In this document: positions 23,299 through 31,951 of the stretch, one piece after another | Numbering within the stretch: the first letter of the stretch is position 1 | Layout of the letters: every line of letters starts with the position of its first letter | IMG/VR virus record: IMGVR_UViG_3300021507_000036 | Coordinates: 1 to 43,645 of that record | Length of the DNA: 43,645 nt | DNA from: a virus | Strand: one strand, 5' to 3' | Notes under the pieces: generated by a model | Databases searched by the model: none | What the model was told of the DNA's origin: nothing | The model's input: only the letters and a program-made list of their open reading frames with translations | Translations under genes and position numbers: made by a program

Positions 23299-25374
23299 CT
23301 ATCCTATTCTGATAATAGATAAAGTACCTGCATAGCCTGAAGAAGCATAATACAAGCCATCCCCTGAAGATGAAGGACCACACGTTATTTTATCTCCCTT
23401 AGATAAAGGTCCTATGTAGTTGCTCTGTGTGTATGTATTTGCAGAATCTGCATGATCGTGATTCCACATCCCATCTGTTTTATTTTCTAATCCTGAACGA
23501 GACCCATCCAATGCCACGCCCACATACACACTTGTTGTCGAAGAGGCTCGTTGAACACCTTTAACCCAGTACACCCCGTCTTCTAATATTTCTATACTAT
23601 CCGCATGCGTGCTCCAGTCTAAACTATTCCCTTTACCCATCCCTACGTGATATATATTTCTATACGTAGAAGAATAAGAAGAAGGTCCTTCTTTTGCTCC
23701 CCAGTCCCCTACTCTTCCTGTACCTTGTTTACTTACTATGTCTAAAGAATCTTTTCCGTCTTTACTACTTTCTTTTATTTCTGCGATTAAATTGTCTTCA
23801 TTCATGCCCAAAGTCAATTCAGCAAGATATGAAGAACTTAAAGTATATTTAACTTTATACAATAACAGATCATGTACTCTCCAACTATTAGATTTTGCGT
23901 GCATCGTATCTAAATAAATAGTGGAAGCGTTATCATTATTGATTATAACTTGTACTTTATAGATATCCAATACACCTTCCCTAACCAGTGTATCTACTTC
24001 TAATTCACCTTCATTACTTCCAGATTCTGTTACTAACAGTTTATCAGAAGTATTTATGTTCATTGTACCTGAATCTAAAAACAAATCTATGAATGCAGAA
24101 ATGTTTATCCATTCTCCTTGTATATCAGAACCTTTAAAATCTAAATCTTTAGAATTATTATGTGTATCTATTATTCTTACAGATATATCTCCATTTATGT
24201 CCGTAAAATAAATATACATAGAGAACAAAGAGGGAAACCTTATAATTGGATCAACTTCTAATTCCATATACTCATCTTTACTTCCTGCAGACGTGACTAT
24301 TTTTATAGAACTTTTAGAAGTCATAACAATAGTATGATCAATGCTTGCAACTGTATCCACAAAGTGAGAAGTATCCCAATCATCTAAAGACTCCATTTCA
24401 CTTACAATAGTTTCATATTCTTTACGTCTATTAGACAACCTATACATTTTAAAAGGTACTCTAAAATTATCAAAAGACTTTACAATATCCACATTAGAAA
24501 TAGTAAGCCTTGTACGGGTCTTACTGAGTAATTGAAGTTCTCCTTGTATTATTTTATCCACAGTTCCTTCGTCTATATAATCAGGAAACGTAACTTTCTT
24601 TTCAAATAACCCATACATGCTCTGACTGGTAGTATCTTCATAAGTATCAATATATTCAGTTTCCTTAGGCAATCCTTTTATTGTTCTATATACTAAAAAC
24701 TTATTTACAATTCCATCAGAAACAGTTTCTACTTTAGGATTTAGATATTGATACCCCTCAAACAAGTGTGCATAAATATCATTACTTGTTTGTCCATAAA
24801 ATAAATATTGATCATCTCCCACTCCCCATCTATACTTATCACTATCATAGTTATTGTTCGCTATTTTATTGAGTAAGGTAAAAGCATAGTGCAATGACTT
24901 GTCTTTGAACTCTACAGATACACCTGTAATATTAGGAACTATTATCTTACTGGAAGTGTACTTGACATCTATGTCAGGTCCTAAGTAGTTAGTTCCCAAG
25001 TCATCTATTATATTATATAATGTTTCATCAATATATGAGACATTTATTTTCTTTTCTTTAAGTCTGTGGTAAAACCCTTTTCCTATTATTTTAAGTAATT
25101 CTTTATCGTTATCAGGAGTGGGTATGAAGTACGCATACCCTCCAAACCATACCTGTCCGTCTACCTCAATTTTACAAATCATATTATTGTACAATAAAGA
25201 AGTATCTTTTGCAGATACAGTAAACGAGAACGTATCTAACCCTCCATTGCGTAACATTGTAGCTTCTACAAATAACCCTGCTCCTTTCTCTGTATTACTG
25301 TAAAATGTTTCTATTAAGTTTCCTGAGATAGAGTATATTTTAACAGCTATGTTTTTAGGAGAAACTATTGCCAT
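23299..25374 (-). CDS. tail hub / Tal-like protein with C1q-like C-terminus
   Basis: 691 residues. The N-terminal about 380 residues (LDTFSFTVSAKDTSLLYNNM; QVWFGGYAYFIPTP; IIGKGFYHRLKEKK) look like the gp27-type hub of siphovirus tail-associated proteins. The C-terminal about 140 residues (GVYWVKGVQRASSTTSVYVG; HADSANTYTQSNYIGPLSKG; YAGTLSIIRIG) resemble a C1q/TNF jelly roll, which often trimerises and binds receptors. Located right after the distal tail gene, as expected for Tal. No lytic domain seen. Confidence 0.75.
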   Translation of the reverse strand: MAIVSPKNIAVKIYSISGNLIETFYSNTEKGAGLFVEATMLRNGGLDTFSFTVSAKDTSLLYNNMICKIEVDGQVWFGGYAYFIPTPDNDKELLKIIGKGFYHRLKEKKINVSYIDETLYNIIDDLGTNYLGPDIDVKYTSSKIIVPNITGVSVEFKDKSLHYAFTLLNKIANNNYDSDKYRWGVGDDQYLFYGQTSNDIYAHLFEGYQYLNPKVETVSDGIVNKFLVYRTIKGLPKETEYIDTYEDTTSQSMYGLFEKKVTFPDYIDEGTVDKIIQGELQLLSKTRTRLTISNVDIVKSFDNFRVPFKMYRLSNRRKEYETIVSEMESLDDWDTSHFVDTVASIDHTIVMTSKSSIKIVTSAGSKDEYMELEVDPIIRFPSLFSMYIYFTDINGDISVRIIDTHNNSKDLDFKGSDIQGEWINISAFIDLFLDSGTMNINTSDKLLVTESGSNEGELEVDTLVREGVLDIYKVQVIINNDNASTIYLDTMHAKSNSWRVHDLLLYKVKYTLSSSYLAELTLGMNEDNLIAEIKESSKDGKDSLDIVSKQGTGRVGDWGAKEGPSSYSSTYRNIYHVGMGKGNSLDWSTHADSIEILEDGVYWVKGVQRASSTTSVYVGVALDGSRSGLENKTDGMWNHDHADSANTYTQSNYIGPLSKGDKITCGPSSSGDGLYYASSGYAGTLSIIRIG

Positions 25375-26168
25375 TATATAAACATCCTTTTATAAAAATC
25401 AATAGTGTACTCTACATCTTCATCTGTTAAGAAAGTTATTTTATCCGAGCCAGTAGCAATTTCGAAGAACCCTGTACCTTGTACAATATTTGTATTTCTG
25501 TTTAAGTCCCCTATAGAAACAAGTCCTTCCACGCAATCAATCACCATAGTTTCATACCCTGTAGTACCAAATAAACTGTCCTGTATCTGTATTCCTGTTT
25601 TATCAGAATCAATATATATTTGTACGTCAGTAACAGCAGAAAAAGCTACCAAGGTGATTATTGGATGAACTGGTAAATACCCTTCATTATTCACCGATTG
25701 TTCTTTTATTATGCCACTCAATACAGAACCAGTATATTCTGTCTTAATAGTGGATGTCCAAAATGGATCCAACGCCGTAAACATAAAAGAGTTTTTAGAT
25801 AATTTCTTCAAAGAACCTTCCAAGTATTCTATGTTCATGGCATAGGACACAACTTCTATTTCCATGCTATTAGTTTCATCTACTATGTACTTTGTTTTAC
25901 TTATCCATTCTATAAGTTCATTAAGATAATCTCTATATGCTTGCGTATCATTATTAGTACTAGTCACTTCTAAAGTATACGCCCTAGACATAAGACGTTT
26001 ATTTCCAACAACTTCAGCACCAGGAAGAAAAGAGTTTTCAACTACTTTTGTATCATATTTAAAATTATCTTTTCCTTGTGTAAATGATCTTTTCAGCTCT
26101 GCAGTTACTCCGTCACCATTAAGAGAATATGTATTTCCATCTTTATCTTTTAAGCTATATTCTATCAT
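25374..26168 (-). CDS. distal tail protein (Dit-like)
   Basis: 264 residues. Sits between tape measure and hub, the usual Dit position. N-terminal KDGNTYSLNGDGVTAELKRS, RAYTLEVTSTNNDTQAYRDY, ending with VQGTGFFEIATGSDKITF, which fits the Sipho_tail family: an N-terminal ring domain and a galectin-like C-terminal part. It should form the hexameric ring where the tail tube meets the tip. Overlaps tape measure by 4 bases and hub by 1 base. Confidence 0.8.
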   Translation of the reverse strand: MIEYSLKDKDGNTYSLNGDGVTAELKRSFTQGKDNFKYDTKVVENSFLPGAEVVGNKRLMSRAYTLEVTSTNNDTQAYRDYLNELIEWISKTKYIVDETNSMEIEVVSYAMNIEYLEGSLKKLSKNSFMFTALDPFWTSTIKTEYTGSVLSGIIKEQSVNNEGYLPVHPIITLVAFSAVTDVQIYIDSDKTGIQIQDSLFGTTGYETMVIDCVEGLVSIGDLNRNTNIVQGTGFFEIATGSDKITFLTDEDVEYTIDFYKRMFI

Positions 26169-29062
26169 ACGACCGCCCTCAGTTCCATTCCAAGTTTTCT
26201 GCTTACTTCTGATACTACTGTATCCAAATCCATTTCATTATTTATATATGCTCCTTCAAAAGACACATTTATAATATTGTTCATCCCAGAGTCTTGTGCT
26301 ATTTGTCGAGAAATATCATGGGGAATAACAACTGTTCCATCGGGAAGATTAAGTATTTCTCCCCCAGACTCATTAACACGGGTTACTCCTGAAGCTGTTC
26401 CCCCTTTCTCCATCGCAGGAACAAATTGCTGTTCATTGACTAGTTCTGTTTGTTTTACTCCCATAGCTATAGACGCAGCAGACATAGCAGTACCAAAAAT
26501 AGGTCCTGCAATAGGTCCTAGTGAAGTTGCAGCAGACCACCATCCTGCAATGGCATCCGCTACAGACATCCAGATTTTTCCGATCTCAAAAGACTTATTA
26601 GCTTCAAAAGCTTTTTTGTTCAGTTCATTCTCTTTATCTTTTTTATTCTTATTCAGTATTGCTAACTGTTTGTCGTGTTCTTCCTGTGAAATTAACCCGT
26701 CATCTAACTTTTTATTTAAAGCTTCAAGTTCACTTTGATAAGTTAAAGTAATCTGGTCTAGATCATTCTGTAAAGCCATATTCTTTATACCACTAAGTTG
26801 ATCTAGGAAATAAGAAGTAGCATTTATAATAGTCCCATAGTAGTCCCAGAATATTTGTTTTCTTTTTTCTGCTTCTTCTCTCTCTTTCTCAGTTATCTCT
26901 TCACTTGCTTTCTTTTCAGCCTCAGTCGTTATCTGTAGTAGTCTTAATCTTTCATTCTCTCTTTTTTGTAAAAGTTCAGCTATCCTTTCCTCAGTTGCCT
27001 GATATATAATAACCTTATCTGCTGCTTTCTTTCTTTCCTCATCCTGTATTTCTTTAAGTTTTTCTTTTTCTTCTTCCATAATCTTCAGCGCTTTTTCTAA
27101 AACCTTATTGCCGATCTGTCCTGCTGTTGACGTGTCGTAACCAATATCTATCATGGCATTTGCTAAGGTTTCTGCTGAACTTATATTTTCTTTAATCCCC
27201 TCTTCAAGTGTTATCATTCCATAGTCTATTTTAGCCTGTGTTTTTGATAACTCTAATCGGTAATTTTCTTCTGCTTTCAGTCTTGCTTTTTTAACGCCTT
27301 CTACACGTGCTATTTCTGCAAGTTCTCTTTCTTTCCTGTCTGCTTCCCTTTGTTCTTCTAAGTCTATCTGGTCCTGTAAACTTTGATTGTATTCCTCAGT
27401 ACTGTTTTTCCTTTCCTGAGTGTGCATAAGCATCTTTTCTTGTATTATCTCTGTGGTAGAGTTTAGTTCTTTAGCTATCTTAAGTTGCTTATTTAATTTC
27501 TCCTCTTCTGCATATTGTTTCTGTATGTTTCTGATAGTTTCTTTTTTAGTTTCATTAACCTTATCAGAAGTAAGAAGCATCTCTGCTATTTTTTCTTTTG
27601 CTATGCCGTATTTCTCGCTTACATGTTCGATCTGTCTTTTAAGTCCTTCAGCAGATTGTTCTGCAGTAGCAAACTGTTCATACATAGAATTAGTCTGAAG
27701 CATGTCTTCAAGTTCCAACATTGCTTTTCCTAAATCCTTTGTCTTATCAGCAGCAACTCCTATTTCAATAGCTATATCATGGAACCTTTCTTCAGCTTTA
27801 GTTATTCTTTTATCTTCAAGTGTTTTTGCTAAAGTAATTACTCCCGTTGTCAAAAGACCTATTCCCATAATAACAGCAGTTACGGGGTTCGCAGCAAGTG
27901 CTACAAGTGCTGCATTAAGACCGACAACTGCCAATGTAACAGCCCCTACTGCTGCTCCTACAACAATAAAAGTACTAGCAAAATGTTTAGACTCGTCACT
28001 GAGATTTATAAACCATGTTGAAGCTTTAGTAACACCCACAAGTAATTTATCAATAAATTGTTTACTAACTTCCCCCACTGCAATAGAAACTTTATCTAAA
28101 GCGTTCTTCGCAGTTTCCCATGTTTTATCTTGTTTTTCAAAAGCTTCCTGATTAGCTCCTACTACATCACTCATATCTTCGAGAATATTGTTGAACTCTT
28201 CAGCTCCTGTCCCTGTTAAAGCCATTACACCTCTCATAGCTCTAATGTTAGGAATAAGTTCAGCTATTTTTGCACCATCCCCCGCTGTAGATTTTGCAAC
28301 AAGTTCTAGTGCGCCAGACAAACCTTTTGCCTTTAAAAATGCAGACCCGCTTTCATATCCTATAGCATGAAGATTTTCTTTCATCTTTTCAGAAGGTTTT
28401 AAGAACGAGTTTACAATAGCGTTCAACTGAATAGTTGCCTTATTAGCATTTACACCTTGTTTAGTCATTGCTGCCATTCCAGCAGACAGTTCCTCAAGAG
28501 ATATTCCTGCAGAAGAAAACAAAGGGATTGAAGTACCGATTGAACTTGCTAATTCCTCCCCTGTTATTTTACCAAGTTTAATTGTTGTAAAAAATAAATC
28601 TGAAGCATGTTCAGCAGAAACAACTTCTTTTCCATAAGCGTTCATTGCTGTAGATAAAACATCTACAGCAGTAAAAGTATCTGTCAAAGCAGCTTTAGCA
28701 AACTTAGCACCAGTTGTTGTAAGGTCCATTGCTTCTTCTGCTGTCTTAGCTCCTGAAGAAAAAGATTGATAAAGACCCTTTGTTAGTTCAGTTGTGTCTC
28801 CTAGCTCTGGGTTCAGCTTAATTAACTGTTTAGACAGATCGTCCATAGATACAGCATTAGTATCTATTAAAGTTGAAACGTTAGTTAAAGCTTTAGAAAA
28901 CTCATTGTTCGCTTTACCTGTTTTGATCATGGCTGCAGTAAACGCTGAAGTAATAGCTGCCATACCAAGAGCAGTTGACTTCTGCATAGCAGTTAAACCA
29001 GTAGTCCACTTCTTTGTATTGAGTATCGCTTCTCCGTAAATTGCACCAGCTTTAAAAGGCAT
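26165..29062 (-). CDS. tail tape measure protein
   Basis: 965 residues, the longest gene, as expected for a siphovirus tape measure. Residues about 40-340 carry a TP901-type core (SAGISLEELSAGMAAMTKQG; ANKATIQLNAIVNSFLKPSE; LVAKSTAGDGAKIAELIP). About 365-405 are hydrophobic (VVGAAVGAVTLAVVGLNAAL), 430-760 are coiled coil (READRKERELAEIARVEG) and a second hydrophobic part (WWSAATSLGPIAGPIFGTAM) lies near the end. By the rule of about 1.5 Angstrom per residue the tail would be about 145 nm. Start behind AAAGGAAGATAAAG. Confidence 0.93.
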   Translation of the reverse strand: MPFKAGAIYGEAILNTKKWTTGLTAMQKSTALGMAAITSAFTAAMIKTGKANNEFSKALTNVSTLIDTNAVSMDDLSKQLIKLNPELGDTTELTKGLYQSFSSGAKTAEEAMDLTTTGAKFAKAALTDTFTAVDVLSTAMNAYGKEVVSAEHASDLFFTTIKLGKITGEELASSIGTSIPLFSSAGISLEELSAGMAAMTKQGVNANKATIQLNAIVNSFLKPSEKMKENLHAIGYESGSAFLKAKGLSGALELVAKSTAGDGAKIAELIPNIRAMRGVMALTGTGAEEFNNILEDMSDVVGANQEAFEKQDKTWETAKNALDKVSIAVGEVSKQFIDKLLVGVTKASTWFINLSDESKHFASTFIVVGAAVGAVTLAVVGLNAALVALAANPVTAVIMGIGLLTTGVITLAKTLEDKRITKAEERFHDIAIEIGVAADKTKDLGKAMLELEDMLQTNSMYEQFATAEQSAEGLKRQIEHVSEKYGIAKEKIAEMLLTSDKVNETKKETIRNIQKQYAEEEKLNKQLKIAKELNSTTEIIQEKMLMHTQERKNSTEEYNQSLQDQIDLEEQREADRKERELAEIARVEGVKKARLKAEENYRLELSKTQAKIDYGMITLEEGIKENISSAETLANAMIDIGYDTSTAGQIGNKVLEKALKIMEEEKEKLKEIQDEERKKAADKVIIYQATEERIAELLQKRENERLRLLQITTEAEKKASEEITEKEREEAEKRKQIFWDYYGTIINATSYFLDQLSGIKNMALQNDLDQITLTYQSELEALNKKLDDGLISQEEHDKQLAILNKNKKDKENELNKKAFEANKSFEIGKIWMSVADAIAGWWSAATSLGPIAGPIFGTAMSAASIAMGVKQTELVNEQQFVPAMEKGGTASGVTRVNESGGEILNLPDGTVVIPHDISRQIAQDSGMNNIINVSFEGAYINNEMDLDTVVSEVSRKLGMELRAVV

Positions 29063-29066
29063 ATCT

Positions 29067-29734
29067 TTATCTTCCTTTATCCATTGTCTTTAATTTATCA
29101 AACAGTGTATTGCTCTTCTTTTCATTTCTTTTAATTCTTTGAAATACTGTTAACTTAGATTCATCTACCCTCAGTTCTTCAATTCTCTCCAGTAACCTTC
29201 TTCTTATTTTCAGGTAAGCGTTCAATCCTTTCTTACCTTTAGAAGCAGATATACTTGCAAGAATTGTATTTGTCAAACTTAGTTCCTCCATGATAGTACT
29301 TATTTCTTTTTCTTTACTGGCCCTTTCAATAAACCATTCAATCTCATGTTCCGAGTACCTATCAATAAGCGTCAGTGATGAGCTCGGGCTAATACCGATC
29401 CTTAAATTAAAAAGTATTAACTCGAGCTCTCTGCGTTTTTTCTTATTCCTCCTATAGAACTAGCCACGAAGTTCAACATATCAGAAAGTGTAGTCATATC
29501 AAAGTTACTTAAGAACCATTCCTTTTCTTTCGGATAAAGAATAGACAGTTCTTTTGCTAGTAATTCTACTCTGTCTACGTTTGTTTTTGCATTTTTTTCT
29601 GCTGCTGTCCAGGACCTAAGAATATTTACAGTTTCCTCAGCAGTAACAAGTTTTCTTGGTGTCAGTGTTATTTCTTCTCCACTGAGTGTTGTTAGTTCCA
29701 ATGTTAAGTCAATTTTCTTTGCTTCAAACTTCAT
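29067..29734 (-). CDS. tail assembly chaperone GT-type fusion by -1 frameshift
   Basis: Predicted 222-residue product: the first 100 codons of the upstream chaperone, then, after slippage at A AAA AAC (29441-29435), a second frame read from 29435 to the stop at 29069-29067. The -1 frame is open all the way: it enters as KKRRELELILFNLRIGISPS, passes EIEWFIERASKEKEISTIME and joins the 74-residue frame that ends FDKLKTMDKGR. This copies lambda G/GT, where a small fraction of ribosomes make the longer form that binds tape measure. No ribosome binding site supports independent translation of the T part. Confidence 0.88.
29380..29441 (-). promoter_or_regulatory. -1 ribosomal frameshift signal
   Basis: Slippery heptamer A AAA AAC at 29441-29435, in frame with the chaperone (codons AGA AAA AAC). 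A 5-base spacer leads into a stem: GAGCTCG (29429-29423) with CGAGCTC (29386-29380), one mismatch, two further pairs and TAATAC (29419-29414) with GTATTA (29395-29390). This gives about 15 pairs around an 18-base loop. The zero-frame stop TAA (29419-29417) lies inside the structure. Confidence 0.9.
29417..29734 (-). CDS. tail assembly chaperone (G-like)
   Basis: 105 residues, zero-frame product. Begins MKFEAKKIDLTLELTTLSGE and ends RKNAESSS. A beta-rich N-terminus with an E-E-T-V-N-I-L-R-S-W helix and a C-terminal helical half match the size and position of phage G-like chaperones between tail tube and tape measure. It should coat and shape the tape measure during tail assembly. Start behind TTGGAGAAAATAA. 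Confidence 0.85.
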   Translation of the reverse strand: MKFEAKKIDLTLELTTLSGEEITLTPRKLVTAEETVNILRSWTAAEKNAKTNVDRVELLAKELSILYPKEKEWFLSNFDMTTLSDMLNFVASSIGGIRKNAESSS

Positions 29735-29760
29735 TTTATTTTCTCCAAATAAGTTAGTAA

Positions 29761-29787
29761 TAAGTGGGGAAGGTCTTTCCCCACTTA
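29761..29787 (-). terminator. hairpin after tail tube gene (attenuator)
   Basis: TAAGTGGGGAA (29761-29771), loop GGTCT and TTCCCCACTTA (29777-29787) form an 11-bp perfect stem between the tail tube stop and the chaperone start. On the minus strand it is followed by TTACTAAC, not a T tract. Partial termination or mRNA 3'-end protection would keep tube protein far above chaperone and tape measure, which the virion stoichiometry needs. Confidence 0.6.
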
Positions 29788-29792
29788 AAGAA

Positions 29793-30713
29793 TTATATAC
29801 TGTCAGTACAGATAAAACCTTCTACACCCGGGTATTTGTTCGGAGTAGACTCAGTGTCCTGTAAGGCAACGTCACTGATACTTATCTTTATCTCATCCCC
29901 GTGAGAAAAAGTTGAAGCAGGAAATGTCAATGATAACTCAGTAGTTGTGATACTTCCCGAAGAAGGTGCCACAAAGGTTCCATTAACACTTGCCATATAA
30001 TGTCCAGTATCAAAGGACGTCTGAAAGGCAATGTTCTCATTGAACGTCAGATCCAATGTAGTATCTGCTGAAGCATCACCTGTTACCAAGTTAGGTGCTT
30101 CTACGTCAGGATATACAGCAACGGGAACATCTTCAATGGTCGGGTCTCCCCAGTAACCAAAGGCTCCTACCTTCGCTGAGGATTCCCCCGTAGCGAACAC
30201 ATGAAACTTTATCCTAAACTGTACAGGTAAGTTTCTCTGGGTGTCTGCTCCCCAGTTCACGAGTTCTCCGTCGATGATAGGAATAGCTTCGTAGAACATA
30301 ATTCTATCTTCTACTTCTTCCGAAGCAACCCCGTTGGCATCAACAGAAACAACTTTAAGCACACCTGCTTCCTGATCCCTCATTGACTGATAGATACTTC
30401 TACCAATAGTTCCTGAGTCCTCCGTTTCAGTGGTGTTCTCAGTTGTCAGACCAGACATTAACAAAATTAAAAGTCCCGTCTTTATTTCTCCAAGGGTACA
30501 GGAAAGAATATATTCTATCCCTGTCCTTACATGGTCAGACGGTTTTGTTCCGTCCTGCTGATAAAGTATGTCCTTAACGTCCTGGTCAGGAGATAAGTTA
30601 CTATCAGCCATTGTCTTTCCCAGATCGTACCCTTTGAACCCAATCTTTACTACACCCAAAGGTCCTTCAAAGAGTTTAGAGTTTCCGGAAAATAATGCTC
30701 CTCCAACACTCAT
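29793..30713 (-). CDS. major tail tube protein with C-terminal Ig-like domain
   Basis: 306 residues. The N-terminal about 195 residues (SVGGALFSGNSKLFEGPLGV; GIEYILSCTLGEIKTGLLIL; VQFRIKFHVFATGES) look like a tube protein of the V/XkdM type. The last 100 (DVEAPNLVTGDASADTTLDL; FNENIAFQ; SFPASTFSHGD-like strands) form a bacterial Ig-like (SwmB/Big) domain, a common surface decoration of tail tubes. Placed between tail terminator and chaperone genes, followed by a strong hairpin, all as expected for the abundant tube subunit. Confidence 0.85.
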   Translation of the reverse strand: MSVGGALFSGNSKLFEGPLGVVKIGFKGYDLGKTMADSNLSPDQDVKDILYQQDGTKPSDHVRTGIEYILSCTLGEIKTGLLILLMSGLTTENTTETEDSGTIGRSIYQSMRDQEAGVLKVVSVDANGVASEEVEDRIMFYEAIPIIDGELVNWGADTQRNLPVQFRIKFHVFATGESSAKVGAFGYWGDPTIEDVPVAVYPDVEAPNLVTGDASADTTLDLTFNENIAFQTSFDTGHYMASVNGTFVAPSSGSITTTELSLTFPASTFSHGDEIKISISDVALQDTESTPNKYPGVEGFICTDSI

Positions 30714-30732
30714 ATCGTATTCCTCCTATGAA

Positions 30733-31122
30733 TTATACTGTGGTCACTATTAAATTAAATGACCACATCTCTAAATTACTCCTGTCAGACCCCAGGTAAC
30801 CGGGATTCTGCACGGGAGATATTTGATAGGTTTTTACTTCTGGAAATACTGTATCTCCCACAGTGACTTCTGGTAACACCAAGCCGAACCTATTTTTTAA
30901 CAAATTATAAACACTTTCTATATTCTTTAACGCTGTATTTACATCTACAGACCGAGATAAAACCTGAACAGCTATTTCTTGTTTCAAGTTATCATGGTCA
31001 GGGGAACCACCTCTCTGCATAATAGTAATACTTTCTTCAGGGGAAGTTTTATCCCATCCATTAAGAACAACACTTAACTCGGGAAGATTTATTTTTATGT
31101 ATTCTCTTAGGTTATATATCAC
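30733..31122 (-). CDS. tail terminator-like protein
   Basis: 129 residues starting with GTG (31122), which overlaps the previous TGA. Begins (M)IYNLREYIKINLPELSVVLN and ends EMWSFNLIVTTV. The arrangement, N-terminal helix, then QEIAVQVLSRSVDVNTALKN, then a strand-rich end, is that of the tail terminator/minor capsid (PF12691-like) group placed before the tail tube. It should cap the tail at the head-proximal end. Confidence 0.7.
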   Translation of the reverse strand: MIYNLREYIKINLPELSVVLNGWDKTSPEESITIMQRGGSPDHDNLKQEIAVQVLSRSVDVNTALKNIESVYNLLKNRFGLVLPEVTVGDTVFPEVKTYQISPVQNPGYLGSDRSNLEMWSFNLIVTTV

Positions 31123-31595
31123 GTACCCATCTCCATCTTAAACTCTATAGCAACCATTTTCATTAAAGCATCTTTGTCTGCCCTTAGATGATCTTCTAAC
31201 CATTTATTCCCTGCATCTCCATCCTGCATTGTAAAAGGTCCCCATCCTCCTTTCCACTCGTGCATTCTGTGAGCGTAGTCTGTATTCCAGACAAAGGTTG
31301 CAACAGTAGGTTTTCCCTTATATTGTTTTAAAGGCGAAGGTTCCTCCCCTGAACCTGGAGTAATGTCCTGGGGGTATATTAAAACTAATTTACTACCTAC
31401 AAATGCAGAAGACGATCCTCTTAAAACACCCCATCTTATAGGTGGTTTTTTAGACGCATTAGCACTACCTGTATTACACCATGTTAAGAACTGAATTGCT
31501 CCTTTCTCCATAGCAGAATTAAAATGTTCCTCACTAATTTTAACTAATTTATTCAGAGCTTTAAGATTAGTTGAAATAAGTAGTTTACCATCCAC
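31119..31595 (-). CDS. tail completion protein, HK97 gp10-like
   Basis: 158 residues starting with GTG (31595). N-terminal helix (LKALNKLVKISEEHFNSAME), an RWGVLRGSSSAFVG loop and YAHRMHEWKGGWGPFTMQDG; the R-x-G-x-L-R-x-S and Y-A-x-x-x-H pattern is usual in HK97 gp10-like neck proteins. Overlaps its neighbours by 1 and 4 bases. Likely joins tail to connector. Confidence 0.7.
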   Translation of the reverse strand: MDGKLLISTNLKALNKLVKISEEHFNSAMEKGAIQFLTWCNTGSANASKKPPIRWGVLRGSSSAFVGSKLVLIYPQDITPGSGEEPSPLKQYKGKPTVATFVWNTDYAHRMHEWKGGWGPFTMQDGDAGNKWLEDHLRADKDALMKMVAIEFKMEMGT

Positions 31596-31951
31596 TATAC
31601 TATCACCTCAATATGTGTGTTTCTCTGACTACCAATCCTTTGTACTGAAAGAATAGTTCTTCTTATTTGTTCCTGTTCAATAACTTCCTGTCCATGTAGT
31701 CTTTTAACAATCAACATATCTCCTTTCTTTAATGAAAGAGTTTTTAATATCCCTTTCTGTATTACTTTTTTAGCGGGAATAAAAACCTTGATGTGTGGTA
31801 CAATTACTGTCCCGTCTTTAGTAAAACCTATCTGACTTTCTTCTTCAACATAAGCAGAAACATCAATGGGAGTTTCTTCAACAGTAGTTTTAAGTTCATT
31901 ATCGGTTGTTACAGGAACAATTCTTATTCTATCAGGATACAATAAACTCAT
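31595..31951 (-). CDS. head-tail joining protein, 118 aa
   Basis: Begins MSLLYPDRIRIVPVTTDNEL. Contains an OB/beta-barrel-like run (VIVPHIKVFIPAKKVIQKGI; KKGDMLIVKRLHGQEV) ending HIEVIV. Size, position and the opening L-Y-P-D-R-I fit phage head-closure or stopper proteins. Assignment is from context and fold impression, without a firm family. Confidence 0.6.
   Translation of the reverse strand: MSLLYPDRIRIVPVTTDNELKTTVEETPIDVSAYVEEESQIGFTKDGTVIVPHIKVFIPAKKVIQKGILKTLSLKKGDMLIVKRLHGQEVIEQEQIRRTILSVQRIGSQRNTHIEVIV

Noticed and set aside
26277-26738. Plus-strand frames opposite the tape measure gene
   Set aside because: Several Ser/Ala/Phe-rich antisense shadows; the coding strand is clear.
29067-29291. 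Independent 74-residue gene
   Set aside because: Its frame is open upstream to the slippery site; explained better as the end of the -1 frameshift product.
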